A stretch of DNA of 64,000 nt, from the NCBI RefSeq assembly GCF_002102265.1, contig NZ_LQPG01000027.1, positions 53,850-117,849 on the forward strand, written 5' to 3'. Each line of letters opens with the position of its first letter. Positions within the stretch are counted from its first letter, which is position 1. The notes beneath the pieces were generated by a model. That model saw only the letters and a list, made by a program, of their open reading frames with translations, was not told the DNA's origin and made no database searches. The stretch comes from Mycolicibacter longobardus (lineage in GTDB: Bacteria; Actinomycetota; Actinomycetes; Mycobacteriales; Mycobacteriaceae). This document shows, piece after piece, positions 50,944 through 59,909 of this stretch. The position numbers and the translations under genes are program-made.

Positions 50944-51034
50944 TGGCGGTGGCGGAGGGATTTGAACCCTCGGTGGGGGGTTACCCCACACACGCTTTCG
51001 AGGCGTGCTCCTTAGGCCGCTCGGACACGCCACC
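50944..51034 (-). tRNA. tRNA-Ser (CGA), CCA encoded
   Basis: On the minus strand the acceptor GGTGGCG pairs with CGCCACC, followed by discriminator G and an encoded CCA. The anticodon stem CACGC/GCGTG holds CTCGAAA, giving anticodon CGA. A long variable arm and the T arm GAGGG-TTCAAAT-CCCTC complete a class II tRNA. It lies just upstream of tadA's 3' end, as M. tuberculosis serU does next to Rv3752c. Confidence 0.96.
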
Positions 51035-51063
51035 GCGGGACAGCCTACCCAACGAGGGTGCCG

Positions 51064-51531
51064 TCAGCCCAATCGCTGCTTGGCGAAGAACGCTTCCAGG
51101 GGCTCAGCACACTCCTGCGCCAGCACCCCGCCGCGCACCTCCGGGCGGTGGTTGAGCCGGCGGTCACGCACCACGTCCCACAGCGAGCCCACCGCGCCGG
51201 TCTTGGGTTCGAACGCCCCGAACACCAGCCGGGCCACCCGGGCGGCCACCAGCGCACCGGCGCACATGGTGCACGGTTCCAGGGTGACGGCCAGCGTCGC
51301 GCCGGTCAGCCGCCAGCCGTCGCCGAGGACCGCGGCGGCCGCGCGTATCGCCAGCAGCTCGGCGTGCGCGGTCGGGTCCCCGAGGGCTTCGCGGGCATTG
51401 GCGGCCTGGGCCAAAAACGTGCCGTCAGGCCCCACCACCACCGCGCCCACCGGCACATCGCGGGGGCCGGCCTGCGCGGCAGCCGCCAACGCCGCGCGGA
51501 TCAGCTCCTCATCGCCCGCCGGGCCGCTCAC
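51064..51531 (-). CDS. tadA: tRNA adenosine(34) deaminase TadA
   Basis: The 155-residue deaminase makes inosine at the wobble position of tRNA-Arg. Zinc ligands and proton shuttle are visible as H56-A-E58 and C87/C90 (LEPCTMCAGALV). It corresponds to Rv3752c. The next gene upstream overlaps by four bases. It is essential in most bacteria. Confidence 0.95.
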   Translation of the reverse strand: MSGPAGDEELIRAALAAAAQAGPRDVPVGAVVVGPDGTFLAQAANAREALGDPTAHAELLAIRAAAAVLGDGWRLTGATLAVTLEPCTMCAGALVAARVARLVFGAFEPKTGAVGSLWDVVRDRRLNHRPEVRGGVLAQECAEPLEAFFAKQRLG

Positions 51532-52049
51532 CGATCGCGTCGCGGCAGCGCCGCGGTGAGCTGCTCGTCGAATCCCATCTCGCTGGCGATCCGGTGCAGC
51601 TGTTCGTCGACGGCCAGGTCCGACTCGTCGAGAATGACACCGAGCACCGCGGCGGGCAGTCCGATGTCGGACAGCACCCCCAGATCACCCTCCTCGAAAG
51701 GCTCGGAATCCTCCAGGTCATCGGCCTCGATGTCGGCGTCGAGCTCCTCCAGCACCTCATCGGCGAGGTCGTAGTCCAGCGCGGCGGTGGCATCCGAGAG
51801 CAGCAGCCGGGTGCCGGCCGGGCCGGGGCGGATGATCACGAAGAACTCGTCGTCGACGTTGAGCAGACCGAAGACCGCTCCCGCGCTGCGCAATTCCCGC
51901 AGTTCGGTCTCCGCGGTGGACAGACTGGTCAGGGCCGCGGGGCGCATCGACGTGCACCGCCACTTGCCGTCTTCACGCACAACAGCCACTCCGAAACCGT
52001 CCAGCGTGTCCGCTGTGCGGCCCTGTGCGGACGCGCCCTGTGCTCCCAT
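51528..52049 (-). CDS. tRNA adenosine deaminase-associated protein (Rv3753c-like)
   Basis: A 173-residue actinobacterial protein of unknown biochemistry that is regularly found next to tadA. Its centre has alternating hydrophobic strands (VAVVREDGKW, FFVIIRPGP) and a very acidic stretch (LEELDADIEADDLEDSEPFEEGD). The ATGA overlap with tadA indicates coupled translation. Start GTG/ATG choice is supported by the family start MG-A. Confidence 0.85.
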   Translation of the reverse strand: MGAQGASAQGRTADTLDGFGVAVVREDGKWRCTSMRPAALTSLSTAETELRELRSAGAVFGLLNVDDEFFVIIRPGPAGTRLLLSDATAALDYDLADEVLEELDADIEADDLEDSEPFEEGDLGVLSDIGLPAAVLGVILDESDLAVDEQLHRIASEMGFDEQLTAALPRRDR

Positions 52050-52106
52050 GGGCGCCTACGGTAGTCGCCGTTTACGCCCTTGACCAGCGTGTGCCAACCT
52101 TGACGG

Positions 52107-53075
52107 GTGGTGGCAAGCGCAGCGAAAACACCGGTATGCGTACTGGGGCTCGGCCTGATAGGCGGTTCGGTGCTGCGTGCCGCCTCGGCGGCGGGCCGGA
52201 TGACGTTCGGCTACAACCGTTCCGCGGACGGGGTGAACGCCGCGGTCGCCGACGGCTTCGACGCCACCACCGACCTGGAGACGGCCCTGGCGCGCGCCGC
52301 GCAGACCGGCGCGCTGATCGTGGTCGCTGTCCCGGTGCCGGCCCTGCCGATGCTGCTGGACCCCATCCGCCGGCTGGCGCCGGAGTGCCCGCTGACCGAC
52401 GTCACCAGCGTCAAGGGCCCGGTACTCGACAACATCACCGCGGCCGGGCTGCAGGCCCGCTTCGTCGGAGGCCATCCGATGGCCGGCACCGCCCACTCCG
52501 GCTGGCCGGCCGGCCACGCCGGGCTCTTCCAGGGCGCTCCGTGGGTGATCAGCGTCGACGACCACGTGGACCCGGTGGTGTTCGGAGAAGTGCTGGACCT
52601 GATCCTGGACTGCGGATCGGTGGCGGTACCGGCCCGCTCCGAGGAACACGACGCGGCCGCGGCCGCCATCTCCCATCTGCCACACCTGCTGGCCGAGGCG
52701 CTGGCCATCACCGCCGCCGACGTGCCGCTGGCTTTCGCGCTGGCCGCCGGATCCTTCCGGGACGGCACCCGGGTGGCGGGGACGGCGCCGGATCTGGTCC
52801 GGGCCATGTGCGAGGCCAACTGGCAGCAACTGCTGCCGGCGCTGGATCGCGCCATCGCGCTGTTGGCCGACGCCCGGGACTCGCTCTCAGCGGCGGACTC
52901 GGTGGCCGAACTGGTCAATCACGGGCACGCCGCGCGCACGCGCTACGACAACTTTCCGCGCCACGAGATCGTCACCGTCATCATCGGTGCCCCGGACTGG
53001 CGCCGGGAACTGGCCGCCGCCGGCCGGGCCGGCGGGGTGATCAGATCCGCACTGCCAGTCCGGGATAGTCGATGA
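52107..53075 (+). CDS. tyrA: Prephenate dehydrogenase
   Basis: TyrA oxidises prephenate to 4-hydroxyphenylpyruvate for tyrosine. The 322-residue protein has the NAD motif [13 protein letters not shown] (10-22) and the conserved [13 protein letters not shown] site near 126-138. It corresponds to Rv3754 and is divergent from the tadA pair. Tandem GTG codons at 52107 make the exact start uncertain by one residue. The last 35 bases overlap the convergent gene at 53041. Confidence 0.94.
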   Translation: MVASAAKTPVCVLGLGLIGGSVLRAASAAGRMTFGYNRSADGVNAAVADGFDATTDLETALARAAQTGALIVVAVPVPALPMLLDPIRRLAPECPLTDVTSVKGPVLDNITAAGLQARFVGGHPMAGTAHSGWPAGHAGLFQGAPWVISVDDHVDPVVFGEVLDLILDCGSVAVPARSEEHDAAAAAISHLPHLLAEALAITAADVPLAFALAAGSFRDGTRVAGTAPDLVRAMCEANWQQLLPALDRAIALLADARDSLSAADSVAELVNHGHAARTRYDNFPRHEIVTVIIGAPDWRRELAAAGRAGGVIRSALPVRDSR

Positions 53076-53637
53076 CGAACCCGTCGGCGTCGACGGTGAC
53101 GTTGACGCCCTGCGGATCGGTGCCCGGCGTCACCGCCTTGATGGGCCCGCCCGCCCCGACGCTGCTGTAACTGGCGGTCGCCGCCACCACCGACATGTCG
53201 GGCAGGTTCAGGTAGAGCGTCGGGAGGGTGATCGCGGCCGCCCGCTCATGCAGCCGGGCCCGCCGGATCGGCAGCGTGTTGAAGAACGGGCTGAACAGCA
53301 TGTCGATATCCAGGGCACCGTCATAGCCGGCGCGCGACTGCCCGCGGGCGTCGGTCACCAGCCACATGTTCTCTTCGTCGCGGGCGATCACCAGCTGACG
53401 TTCCCGTTCGGCCAGCGTGACGGTCAGCCCCAGCCGTTTGGTGGCTCCGGACTCATCGGTGTGCAGGTCGTAGTAGACGCCGAACGCCGGGTGCTCCGCG
53501 GTGGCCCCGGCCACGATCCGGCCGTTGGCCCTGATCCGGTTTCCGGACAGCTGCACTCGCACCGACTCCATTCGCGGGGCGTCGGGAGCCCGCCAGGTCA
53601 GAATCGCCGGCCAGGAGCCGGACGGGGCTGCGCTCAC
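53041..53637 (-). CDS. Putative glycolipid-binding family protein (Rv3755c-like)
   Basis: The 198-residue protein is beta-rich with [21 protein letters not shown] and [18 protein letters not shown], and the [17 protein letters not shown] stretch, the pattern of the PF06475 glycolipid-binding family (single-domain, about 190 residues). It corresponds in place and size to Rv3755c. GTG 53637 is preferred over TTG 53640. It overlaps tyrA tail to tail. No signal peptide, so it is probably cytoplasmic. Confidence 0.75.
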   Translation of the reverse strand: MSAAPSGSWPAILTWRAPDAPRMESVRVQLSGNRIRANGRIVAGATAEHPAFGVYYDLHTDESGATKRLGLTVTLAERERQLVIARDEENMWLVTDARGQSRAGYDGALDIDMLFSPFFNTLPIRRARLHERAAAITLPTLYLNLPDMSVVAATASYSSVGAGGPIKAVTPGTDPQGVNVTVDADGFVIDYPGLAVRI

Positions 53638-53742
53638 CAAACCACCGTAAGGGACCGGCCGGCGATCCGCAGTGACGCCCCCCGGTGCGCAAACTGACGA
53701 GAATCAGTTCATTTCAGGGCGGGAACCGGCAAGATGTCACCC

Positions 53743-54075
53743 ATGAGCAGCGATCCGTCCGTGCCAGTCGACCCGCCGCCGGCCGAAACCAGCGCACCAC
53801 CGCCTCCTCCGGCGCCCATCGGATTCACCCGCGCCGGCGCCCTGTGGAGCGCGCTGATCGCCGGCTTCCTGGTGCTGATCGTGTTGCTGGTGTTCGTCAC
53901 GCAGAACACCAGTCCGGTGGACCTGGCGTTTTTGACCTGGACGTGGAGCCTGCCGACGGGGGTGGCGATCCTGCTGGCGGCAATCTCCGGCGGCCTGGTC
54001 ACCGCCCTGGTCGGGACCGCCCGGATCTTCCAGCTACGTCGCGCGGCCAAGAAGTCACTCGCCGCCCGGCGGTAG
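53743..54075 (+). CDS. Small LapA/DUF1049-type membrane protein (Rv3760-like)
   Basis: The 110-residue protein has a Pro-rich N-terminus, then two helices: ALIAGFLVLIVLLVFVTQNTSPVDL and GVAILLAAISGGLVTALVG (split by WTWSLPT). The FVTQN and the short loop are the LapA/YciS signature. ATG 53743 is chosen; ATG 53734 is in frame. Envelope role suspected. Confidence 0.8.
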   Translation: MSSDPSVPVDPPPAETSAPPPPPAPIGFTRAGALWSALIAGFLVLIVLLVFVTQNTSPVDLAFLTWTWSLPTGVAILLAAISGGLVTALVGTARIFQLRRAAKKSLAARR

Positions 54076-54076
54076 A

Positions 54077-54730
54077 TCAGTCCGCGGCCGCGGTGCTTTC
54101 TTCGCCGGCGGAGAATCGGGACTGGTTGCGTGGCAACAGGTCCCAGACGTGCTCGGTGCCGTTCGTCGATGCCACCGCGGCCTGCCCGGACCGCGAATAC
54201 AGCAGCCGGGTGATCGACACGTAGTCGATGGGAAACGACAGCAACCGCTGGGTGCCCAGAATCTGGTGCAGCACCACGTTGATCACGCCGCCGTGGCTGA
54301 ACACCGCGACGGTGTCGTCGGGACCAGACCCGGCCGCCACGTCGGCGACGGCCTCGGCGACCCGCGCGCAGAAGGCGGCCTCGTCGACCTCGCCGGGCAG
54401 GTGGCCCTGGGCCATCCGGGCCCAGTCCTGCGGCCGCTCGGTGCGCAGCTGCTCAACGGGCAGATACCCGGCCAGATCCCGGTCGTATTCGGCGAACCGC
54501 TCATCGATGTCGACGGTCAGTGCGCGCTCGGCTGCCAGCGGTTCGGCGGTCTGAATGGCCCGCAGCTGCGGGCTGCTGACCAGCCGGGTGATCGGGTAGC
54601 GCGCCAGCGCGTCCGGCAGGCGCCGGGCCTGGGCGAACCCGGTCTCGGACAGCTCGGGGTCCGAACCCTGGCCATACTCGCTGCGCAGCGGGAGGGCGTG
54701 GCGGATAAGCAGCAACTGCACGCCTGTCAC
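54077..54730 (-). CDS. Histidine phosphatase family protein
   Basis: About 217 residues with the phosphohistidine-phosphatase opening LLLIRHALPLRSEYGQGSD, which carries the catalytic RH (H in the usual RHG position followed by Ala), and the second catalytic His in VAVFSHGGVINVVLHQIL. It is a phosphoglycerate-mutase-like fold acting on small phosphates; the substrate is unknown. GTG 54730 or 54721 is the start; longer upstream frames are antisense. It follows the sulfatase gene after 25 bases. Confidence 0.85.
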   Translation of the reverse strand: MTGVQLLLIRHALPLRSEYGQGSDPELSETGFAQARRLPDALARYPITRLVSSPQLRAIQTAEPLAAERALTVDIDERFAEYDRDLAGYLPVEQLRTERPQDWARMAQGHLPGEVDEAAFCARVAEAVADVAAGSGPDDTVAVFSHGGVINVVLHQILGTQRLLSFPIDYVSITRLLYSRSGQAAVASTNGTEHVWDLLPRNQSRFSAGEESTAAAD

Positions 54731-54755
54731 CCTAAAGGCAGCGGCAAACCCGGCG

Positions 54756-56627
54756 TCACGGGGTGACGATGTTGAAATTCGGATCCGCACGGTCCAGCAC
54801 GCCCAGCAGTTTCGCCCACGCAGTCTGGTCGCCGGAGACCTCCAGCTGTTGCTTGCCCAGCAGCGCCGCGAGCAGCGCCAGTTTGGTGCCCGCAGTTATG
54901 GTGACGTCCGCGCTGCCCGGGTCCGCAGGCACCTTGCGGTGCACCAGCACTCCGTTGCGCAGGGTCAGGCGGTAGTTGACGCCGGTGTCGGCGAACGAGA
55001 CGTCCAGGGCCAGCTCCAGATCCCAGGCCCGCGGCCCGTTGACCCGGATGGCCAGGGTGTCGAAGATCTGCTCCACTGCGAGCTGAGTGAGCATCGACGT
55101 CGATGTAGTGTCCACCGCGGTGCCCAGCACCCCGCCGCGCAGCTCGGCGGCCCCGGACAGGAAGAAGTTTCGCCAGGTCGCGTTCTCCGCGCCGTAGGCC
55201 AGTTGTTCGAGCGTGTCGGCGTAGAGCCTGCGGGCCCCGGCGTGCTCGGCATCGGTGAACACCGCATGGTCGAGTAGGGTTGCTGCCCAACGGAAGTCAC
55301 CGTCATCGAACGCGGCTTCGGCCAGCTCCACCACCCGGTCCACTCCGCCCAGCGCCGCGACGTAGCGTGGGCCGGCTGCCTCCGGCGGGTGCGGCCACAG
55401 CCGGGCCGGATTGCCGTCGAACCAGCCCAAATAGCGCTGGTAGACGGCCTTGACGTTGTGGCTGACCGAGCCGTAGTAGCCGCGGGCGTGCCAGGCGCGT
55501 TCCAGCGCGGGGGGCAGTCGGAACTGTTCGGCGATCTCGGTGCCGGTGTGGCCCTGGTTCAGCAGTCGCAACGTCTGATCGTGTAGGTAGGCGTAGAGAT
55601 CACGTTGCAACGCCAGGTATTCCGCGATTCGCTCGGCGCCCCAGGTCGGCCAGTGGTGCGAGGCGAAGACGACATCGGCCCGTCCGGCGAAGGTGTCGAT
55701 GGCCTCGGTGAGGTACCCCGCCCAAGCACGCGGGTCACGCACCAGCGCGCCGCGCAGCGTCAACAGGTTGTGCTGATTGTGGGTGGCGTTCTCGGCCATG
55801 CACAGCGCCCGGAACTGCGGGAAGTAGAAGTGCATCTCGGCCGGTGCCTCACTGCCCGGCGCCATTTGAAACTCGATCGCGACGCCGTCGACGGTGTGGG
55901 TCTCACCGGTGTGAGAGATGGTGACAGTCGGGACGATGACCGAAACCTCCCCGGTCGAGGTGTTCTGACCCAGCCCGCACCCGACCTGCCCGTGCGGGCC
56001 GCGCGCCAGCATGGTGCCGTACATGTAGCCGGCGCGCCGCGCCATCGCGGTGCCGGCGTAGACGTTCTCCGACACCGCATGTTCGATAAAGCCCTCCGGG
56101 GCGATGACGGCCACCCGGCCGGCATCGACGTCGGCCTGCGAAGTCACGCCCAGCACGCCGCCGAAATGGTCGACGTGACTGTGGGTGTAGATGACGGCGG
56201 TGACGGGGCGGTCGCCACCGCGGTGTTCTCGGTAGAGCGCCAGCGCTGCGGCAGCGACCTCGGTGGAGATCAGCGGATCGATGACGATGACCCCGGAGTC
56301 GCCCTCGACGAAGGTGATGTTGGAGAGGTCGAAGCCGCGCACCTGGTAGATGCCCTCGACCACTTCGTAGAGGCCCTGCTTGGCAGCCAGCTGGGACTGG
56401 CGCCACAGCGACGGATGCACCGACGTCGGCGGCTGGCCGGCGACGAAGTCGTAGCTGTCGTTGTCCCACACCACCCGGCCGTCGGCCGCGGTGATGACGC
56501 ACGGCGTCAACGCGGCGATAAAGCCGCGGTCGGCGTCCTCGAAATCCGTTGTGTCCTCGAAGGGCAGCGTCCTGAGGTGTTCACTGTGCGCGGCCTCGAC
56601 CGTCGCGCTGACCGGCTGGTGTTCCAT
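54756..56627 (-). CDS. Alkyl/linear primary alkylsulfatase (SdsA-type, Rv3762c-like)
   Basis: A 623-residue metallo-beta-lactamase-fold sulfatase that cleaves alkyl sulfates such as SDS. The metal motif is HSHVDHFGG (H149, H151, D153, H154). A dimerisation domain follows, then a C-terminal SCP2-like domain that carries the substrate hydrophobic part (last 120 residues). Size agrees with Rv3762c. It frees fatty alcohol and sulfate as carbon and sulfur sources. Confidence 0.94.
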   Translation of the reverse strand: MEHQPVSATVEAAHSEHLRTLPFEDTTDFEDADRGFIAALTPCVITAADGRVVWDNDSYDFVAGQPPTSVHPSLWRQSQLAAKQGLYEVVEGIYQVRGFDLSNITFVEGDSGVIVIDPLISTEVAAAALALYREHRGGDRPVTAVIYTHSHVDHFGGVLGVTSQADVDAGRVAVIAPEGFIEHAVSENVYAGTAMARRAGYMYGTMLARGPHGQVGCGLGQNTSTGEVSVIVPTVTISHTGETHTVDGVAIEFQMAPGSEAPAEMHFYFPQFRALCMAENATHNQHNLLTLRGALVRDPRAWAGYLTEAIDTFAGRADVVFASHHWPTWGAERIAEYLALQRDLYAYLHDQTLRLLNQGHTGTEIAEQFRLPPALERAWHARGYYGSVSHNVKAVYQRYLGWFDGNPARLWPHPPEAAGPRYVAALGGVDRVVELAEAAFDDGDFRWAATLLDHAVFTDAEHAGARRLYADTLEQLAYGAENATWRNFFLSGAAELRGGVLGTAVDTTSTSMLTQLAVEQIFDTLAIRVNGPRAWDLELALDVSFADTGVNYRLTLRNGVLVHRKVPADPGSADVTITAGTKLALLAALLGKQQLEVSGDQTAWAKLLGVLDRADPNFNIVTP

Positions 56628-56664
56628 GACGTTCAGCGTGCCATTGCTGGGGGCGGTTGGCGCG

Positions 56665-56799
56665 TCAACGGCGCCGCATCAAAGCGCTCAGCGCGTGACG
56701 CAGCCTCGTCGGCCACGATCGGCGGTCGACGTGAGCGCGGGTCTCCCGGGCCTCATGGGCGTAGTCGCGGATGGATTCGTCGCCTTCTTCAGCACGCAT
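56665..56799 (-). CDS. Small basic protein (44 aa), function unknown
   Basis: The frame reads MRAEEGDESIRDYAHEARETR and ends SWPTRLRHALSALMRRR: an acidic helix, then a basic amphipathic tail. It starts five bases past the stop of the Pro/Glu repeat gene, with GGAG 14 bases upstream. It is on the same strand as tcrY-tcrX and the sulfatase. It is short and unsupported by known families, so its reality is uncertain. Confidence 0.4.
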   Translation of the reverse strand: MRAEEGDESIRDYAHEARETRAHVDRRSWPTRLRHALSALMRRR

Positions 56800-56803
56800 G
56801 GGA

Positions 56804-56989
56804 TCACGTCTCCGGTGGGTCTTCGGGCTGCGACGGCGGGTCCTCGGGGACCAGCCGCTCCGGCACTTCTTCGGGGGCCAGCCGCTCCGGCGGGTCGGCG
56901 GGCACCAGTCGTTCCGGCGGTTCCTCGGGAACACGCCGGTGCGGCGGCTCTTCCGGCCGGCCCGGTTCGGGTGGCAGTTCGGGATTCAT
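56804..56989 (-). CDS. Small Pro/Glu repeat protein (61 aa), function unknown
   Basis: The frame has repeats of the type PEEPPERLVPADPPERLAPEE, about ten residues each, in four copies. It is low complexity and several other frames here are open as well, so coding is not secure. It occupies the place of lpqH of M. tuberculosis. A small gene follows after five bases. Confidence 0.4.
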   Translation of the reverse strand: MNPELPPEPGRPEEPPHRRVPEEPPERLVPADPPERLAPEEVPERLVPEDPPSQPEDPPET

Positions 56990-57125
56990 GCCAGTCGCCT
57001 ACCCGCCGTGCGGGCAAGGCAAACCCGGGCGAGCGTGCGCAGATGTACGCCACACCCGGCGTGTCGACGTGCAAACACGCACACTCGCGGAGGGGGAGGT
57101 GGCCGCAGCTCGCGGGAGAAAGGCG

Positions 57126-58655
57126 CTACCGGGGCAGGCGCACGGTGAACTCGGTGCGGCCCGGCACGCTGGTCACACCGATGGTCCCGCGGTGCGCCCG
57201 GACCACCGCCGCCGCGATCGCCAACCCGAGCCCGGTGCTGCCGCCCTTACGGGATCGCGAGGTGTCGCCGCGGGCGAACCGCTGGAAGATCTCCGGCAGG
57301 AACTCCGCCGAGATCCCGGGGCCGTCGTCGGTCACGCTGAGCACCGCGTCGGCGCCGTCGACACCCAGCCGCAGCGTCACCGCGGTTCCCGCGCCGGTGT
57401 GGACCCGGGCGTTGGTGAGCAGGTTGGTCAGCACCTGGTGCAGCCGGGCGGCATCGCCGGGGACCGTCACCGGCTCGTCGGGCAGGTCCAGCTGCCACTG
57501 GTGGTCCGGGCCGCCGACATGGGCGTCGCTGACCGCGTCGACCGCCAGCCGCGACAGGTCCACCGGCTCATGCTCCAACGGCCGGCCGGAGTCCAGCCGG
57601 GCCAGCAGCAGCAGATCCTCGACCAGCTGCGTCATCCGCTCGGTTTCGGACTGCACCCGGCTCAGGGCGTGCGACAGGGCTTCGGCGTCTGCGCCGTCGG
57701 ACACCGGAATCCGTTGCGCCAGCTCGGTGTAACCACGGATCGCGGTCAGCGGGGTACGCAGCTCATGGCTGGCGTCCGCGACGAACTGACGCACCCGGGT
57801 CTCGCTGTCCTGCCGGGTGGACAGCGCGGCGGCGATGTGGTCGAGCATCCGGTTGACCGCGGCACCCAGCTGCCCGACCTCGGTGCGGGGGTTGGCGTCG
57901 ACTTCGGCGACCCGCACCGGCAGGGCCGCCTCGCCGCGGTCCAACGGCAGGTCGGCGACTTCGCCGGCGGTCTGTGCAACACGGCGCAGCGGGGCCAGCG
58001 CCCGCCGGATGACCACGCTGCCGGCCGTCGCCGCGGCGGCCACCGCGACCAGGGTGACCAACCCGAAGATCAGCAGCACCCGCACCATGGTGGCGTCCAC
58101 GGCCGCCAGCGGCAGCCCGATGACGATCACGTCATCACTGTGCCGGGCGGCCGTCGCGACCACCCGGTAGCGGCCGACCCCGTCCAGGCGCCGGGTCACC
58201 GGCTCGGAGCCGGCGGCGATGTCAGTCAATTGCGTTGTGGCCGAGGGGCTCAGACTCTCGCGCAGGCCGGAGATGCTCAGGTAACCGGCATCGATGTCCG
58301 GGCCGTCACCGTCCTGCGTGGAGCCCCCCGGTTCCACCACCGCACCGACCATGCCGGCCGGCTGACCCGGCGCGTCAAGGAAGTCGGGGCCCGGTCCCGG
58401 CCGGGGTCGGTGACCACGGTGCCCCAGCGGCGGCGGGGGGTGGCCGTGCAGGCGTGCCGAGCGGCGCGAGGCGTCGGAGAGCTGGTGGTCGAGTTGACCG
58501 ACCAGGTACTGGTAGAGCGCCAACTCCGTCACCGCGCCGATACCGAGGCAGGCCACGGTGAGCAATCCGATCTGGCCGACCAGCAGCCGCGCCCGCAGCG
58601 ACCATGGTCGCGCGACGCCGGCTCGCGGCGATTCAGGGCGCCGGCTTGAGCACAT
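57126..58655 (-). CDS. tcrY: TcrY, sensor histidine kinase
   Basis: The 509-residue membrane kinase has two helices (about 24-50 and 190-215) around an extracytoplasmic loop. A HAMP region, the phospho-acceptor H297 (DASHELRTPL), the N box (LTNLLTNARVHT), and DDGPGI and GSTGLGLAIA G boxes follow. The start overlaps the tcrX stop by 23 bases. In M. tuberculosis TcrXY responds to low iron; the signal here is not known. The loop (60-185) is Pro/His-rich near residues 69-90. Confidence 0.92.
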   Translation of the reverse strand: MCSSRRPESPRAGVARPWSLRARLLVGQIGLLTVACLGIGAVTELALYQYLVGQLDHQLSDASRRSARLHGHPPPPLGHRGHRPRPGPGPDFLDAPGQPAGMVGAVVEPGGSTQDGDGPDIDAGYLSISGLRESLSPSATTQLTDIAAGSEPVTRRLDGVGRYRVVATAARHSDDVIVIGLPLAAVDATMVRVLLIFGLVTLVAVAAAATAGSVVIRRALAPLRRVAQTAGEVADLPLDRGEAALPVRVAEVDANPRTEVGQLGAAVNRMLDHIAAALSTRQDSETRVRQFVADASHELRTPLTAIRGYTELAQRIPVSDGADAEALSHALSRVQSETERMTQLVEDLLLLARLDSGRPLEHEPVDLSRLAVDAVSDAHVGGPDHQWQLDLPDEPVTVPGDAARLHQVLTNLLTNARVHTGAGTAVTLRLGVDGADAVLSVTDDGPGISAEFLPEIFQRFARGDTSRSRKGGSTGLGLAIAAAVVRAHRGTIGVTSVPGRTEFTVRLPR

Positions 58656-59373
58656 AGCCTGCGCCGCGCAGCGTATGGATCATCGGTGGGCGGCCGTTGT
58701 CGATCTTCTTGCGCAGGTAGGAGATGTAGAGCTCGACGATGTTGGCCCGGCCGCCGAAGTCGTAGTCCCACACCCGATCCAGGATCTGCGCCTTGGACAG
58801 CACCCGCTTGGCGTTGTGCATCAGGTAGCGCAGCAGCTCGAATTCGGTGGACGTCAACGTGATCGGGTCACCGCCGCGGGTCACCTCGTGGGAGTCCTCG
58901 TCGAGCACCAGATCACCGACCACGATCTGGGAGCCACCATCAGCGATGCCCACCCCGGTGCGGCGCAACAGCGCCCGCAGCCGCAACACCACCTCCTCGA
59001 TGCTGAACGGCTTGGTGACGTAGTCGTCACCGCCGGCGGCCAACCCGGCGATGCGGTCCTCCAGCCCGTCCTTGGCGGTCAGGAACAGCACCGGCAGCCG
59101 AGGGTTGACCTCACGCAGCTTTTCCAGCACGTCCAGCCCGCTCATGTCGGGCAGCATCACGTCGAGCACCACCACGTCGGGGCGTTCGGCTTTGGCGGCG
59201 GCGATCGCCGAAGCACCGTCCCCGGCCGTCGCGGTGGTCCAGCCCTCATAGCGCAGCGCCATCGAGACCATCTCGGCCAGCACGGCCTCGTCGTCGACCA
59301 CCAGCGCGGTGATGGGCTTACCGTCGGCACGCGACATCACGACACGTTCGACCGATCCCCGTGGCGCCGTCAT
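58633..59373 (-). CDS. tcrX: TcrX, OmpR-type response regulator
   Basis: A receiver domain (VVDDEAVLAEMVSMAL; phospho-Asp in VVLDVMLPDMSGLDV; Lys in DDYVTKPFS) is joined to a winged-helix DNA-binding domain that ends IHTLRGAGYVLKPAP. Start ATG 59373 gives 246 residues; ATG 59337 would give 234, near the usual TcrX size, so the start is open. It is upstream of tcrY in one operon. Confidence 0.93.
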   Translation of the reverse strand: MTAPRGSVERVVMSRADGKPITALVVDDEAVLAEMVSMALRYEGWTTATAGDGASAIAAAKAERPDVVVLDVMLPDMSGLDVLEKLREVNPRLPVLFLTAKDGLEDRIAGLAAGGDDYVTKPFSIEEVVLRLRALLRRTGVGIADGGSQIVVGDLVLDEDSHEVTRGGDPITLTSTEFELLRYLMHNAKRVLSKAQILDRVWDYDFGGRANIVELYISYLRKKIDNGRPPMIHTLRGAGYVLKPAP

Positions 59374-59412
59374 CACGTTCCAGTATGTCGGTCGCGCAGA
59401 TATCTTCGTCGC

Positions 59413-59757
59413 ATGGCACGCACACCGCAGGAAATCTTCGACCACCACATCCAAGCGCTGCTCGCCCGCGACGTCGACGAACTGCTGGTCGACTACACCG
59501 ACGATTCCGCGCTGGTCACCGCCGCCGGGGTCGCCCGGGGCCGCGACGGCATCCGGGCGGCCTTCAGCCAGCTTTCCGACGCGCTGGCCGACGCGGCGTT
59601 CGAGATCAAGTCGCAGACCTACCACGGCGACGTGCTGCTGCTGGAATGGACGCTGGACGCGCCGACTTTCGGCGTCGACGGCGTGGACACCTTCCTGTTC
59701 GACGGCGACTCGATCCGGGTGCAGACCATCTCCCAGCAGGTGCACCCCAAGGGCTGA
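59413..59757 (+). CDS. SnoaL-like domain protein (NTF2 fold)
   Basis: The 114-residue protein is a short SnoaL/ketosteroid-isomerase-fold member: IFDHHIQALLARDVDELLVDYTDDSALVTAAG, split at 8-40, then GRDGIRAAFSQL. Proteins of this type act as isomerases, hydratases or binders; no role can be assigned. TATCTT (59401-59406) is placed for a leaderless transcript from ATG 59413. It is divergent from tcrX. Confidence 0.8.
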   Translation: MARTPQEIFDHHIQALLARDVDELLVDYTDDSALVTAAGVARGRDGIRAAFSQLSDALADAAFEIKSQTYHGDVLLLEWTLDAPTFGVDGVDTFLFDGDSIRVQTISQQVHPKG

Positions 59758-59769
59758 CACCTGTGTGGT

Positions 59770-59826
59770 GCCCGGCTACGCGCGACAACCGGCGGTTGTG
59801 AGCCACGTTGTCGCGCAAAGCCGGGC
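59770..59826. repeat. Intergenic palindrome downstream of the SnoaL gene
   Basis: Arms 59770-59789 (GCCCGGCTACGCGCGACAAC) and 59807-59826 pair over 20 positions with two mismatches around a 17-base loop. It begins 12 bases after the stop. The arm core GCGCGACAACCGGCGGTT resembles GAGCGACAACCGACGTT of the 12441 element. Position and size match the other palindromes. The rest of 59758-59909 holds the promoter of the next gene. Confidence 0.75.
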
Positions 59827-59909
59827 AAATACTCCTGCTCCACCCCGCCGGGTCCGGCCGGGCGTGATCCGCCGACTCCCGAACGGGATCCGGGGTAGTT
59901 TCAGGACCC

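Noticed and set aside
50944..51034. A duplicated tRNA 3' end marking an integrated island with the Fic gene
   Set aside because: I looked for a repeat of the tRNA 3' end near 49340-49560 and found none; a true att pair is not supported.
55605..58649. A 1014-codon plus-strand frame opposite the sulfatase and tcrY
   Set aside because: Antisense shadow; both real genes have catalytic motifs on the minus strand.
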